Of a DNA stretch of 63,461 nucleotides, positions 63,050-63,461 are shown piece after piece. Source of the DNA: Bacteroidia bacterium (GTDB taxonomy: Bacteria > Bacteroidota > Bacteroidia > Chitinophagales > UBA2359). The translations under genes and the position numbers were made by a program. The notes under the pieces were generated by a model. It saw only the letters and a list, made by a program, of their open reading frames with translations, ran no database searches and was not told the origin of the DNA. Numbering within the stretch: position 1 is the first letter of the stretch; each line of letters begins with the position of its first letter. The DNA lies in the NCBI GenBank assembly GCA_030427245.1, contig JAUHXA010000039.1:1-63461 (forward strand), given 5' to 3'.

Positions 63050-63461
63050 TACTTCTTTCTTATGATTTTTGCATTCAAGTCATGTTATTTTCTTCTTTGA
63101 AGGTTTTGGTTTTCTCTACTCGATTTACCTCACATCATTGGTTTGTTCTTCAGCCTGCTTTTTACCCCATAAAAATAGAAAAGCTTGTTGGAAAGTCAAA
63201 CTTTTCTTTCGAATGAAAACTTTGGGAACAGTTGAAATCGGAAGTGAATACGGCGGCCCTTTTGGTCACTTGAATTTCTCCACTTCAATTCTCTCAGTAT
63301 GTTAAAAATACAAAACATTATAATTGATTTTCAAATAAATAAAGAATTAATAAAAATAAATTTGAATAAACAGGCAGCAAAAAAGGATTTTATATAGACT
63401 ATCAAGGGTAAGACAATCCCAGAGTAGAATTTGAGCATTCTCAAAACTGTTGTGAAAAGAA
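63050..63461. other. Intergenic region at the window end
   Basis: No intact gene seen. On the minus strand about 46 codons near 63120-63260 stay open (VPKVFIRKKSLTFQQAFLFL, then WGKKQAEEQTNDVR-stop) without a start codon; possibly debris or chance. Confidence 0.3.

Noticed and set aside
63069-63305. 78-codon open frame on the plus strand at the window end
   Set aside because: No recognisable protein features and it overlaps low-information upstream DNA of the YdeI-like gene.
1-63461. rRNA, tRNA or riboswitch genes
   Set aside because: No conserved rRNA blocks, tRNA-like cloverleaf with CCA-type ends or known riboswitch cores were seen on reading both strands; a covariance-model scan would be needed to exclude them.

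Overview
The window comes from a Bacteroidota genome, most likely a Saprospiraceae/Lewinella-like marine or aquatic lineage (inference). Support: secreted proteins with type IX secretion (T9SS) C-terminal sorting domains, a SusC/SusD pair followed by FG-GAP/ASPIC lipoproteins, a ligand-sensing propeller histidine kinase, the HU - TPR - tiny basic protein - RNase G cluster, and TAnnTTTG-type promoter boxes. No rRNA or tRNA gene was seen.

1-6.5 kb is a decayed defence region on the minus strand. It holds an LRR protein that stops where the Roc GTPase domain would begin and is joined in frame to the back half of a TIR domain. Next is a HipB-like antitoxin followed only by the last ~42 codons of hipA, with near-perfect 40-bp inverted repeats on either side, and then a large tubulin/FtsZ-like GTPase gene on the plus strand. 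6.9-12.8 kb encodes two T9SS cargo proteins: one with ~50-residue repeats and one subtilisin-like protease.

13.1-15.9 kb is a compact RiPP operon of the 'grasp-with-spasm' kind. It has a 56-residue precursor with a KGG leader, an ATP-grasp ligase, an overlapping 82-residue protein of unknown role, and a SPASM-domain protein. A stem-loop between precursor and enzymes probably keeps the precursor transcript in excess.

18.8-31.4 kb is a Wadjet (JetABCD) plasmid-defence locus with an unusual layout. A nuclease-tail remnant lies between jetA and jetB. A gene for a nine-cysteine CXC-domain plus zinc-finger protein lies between jetB and jetC. A complete regulated restriction-modification cassette (LexA-like repressor, N6-adenine methyltransferase, PD-(D/E)XK nuclease) and a remnant ATPase tail separate jetC from jetD. 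The CXC protein in the Wadjet operon is the strongest candidate here for an undescribed component.

31.6-43.9 kb holds a NarL-type response regulator, a TPR-CHAT (caspase-like) protein, a beta-lactamase-fold hydrolase with tandem BTRD1-like repeats, a von Willebrand A lipoprotein, a SET-domain protein, a nitrilase remnant, and a beta-barrel protein coupled to a propeller/LytS-type histidine kinase. 44.3-47.3 kb is the conserved HU/TPR/30-residue protein/RNase G block. 47.6-60.3 kb is a SusC/SusD uptake locus with two giant FG-GAP lipoproteins and an LpxR-like gene on the opposite strand. The window ends with a small T9SS protein, an MFS transporter and a YdeI-like protein.

All functional calls come from reading translated sequence and motif memory; no database search was run.
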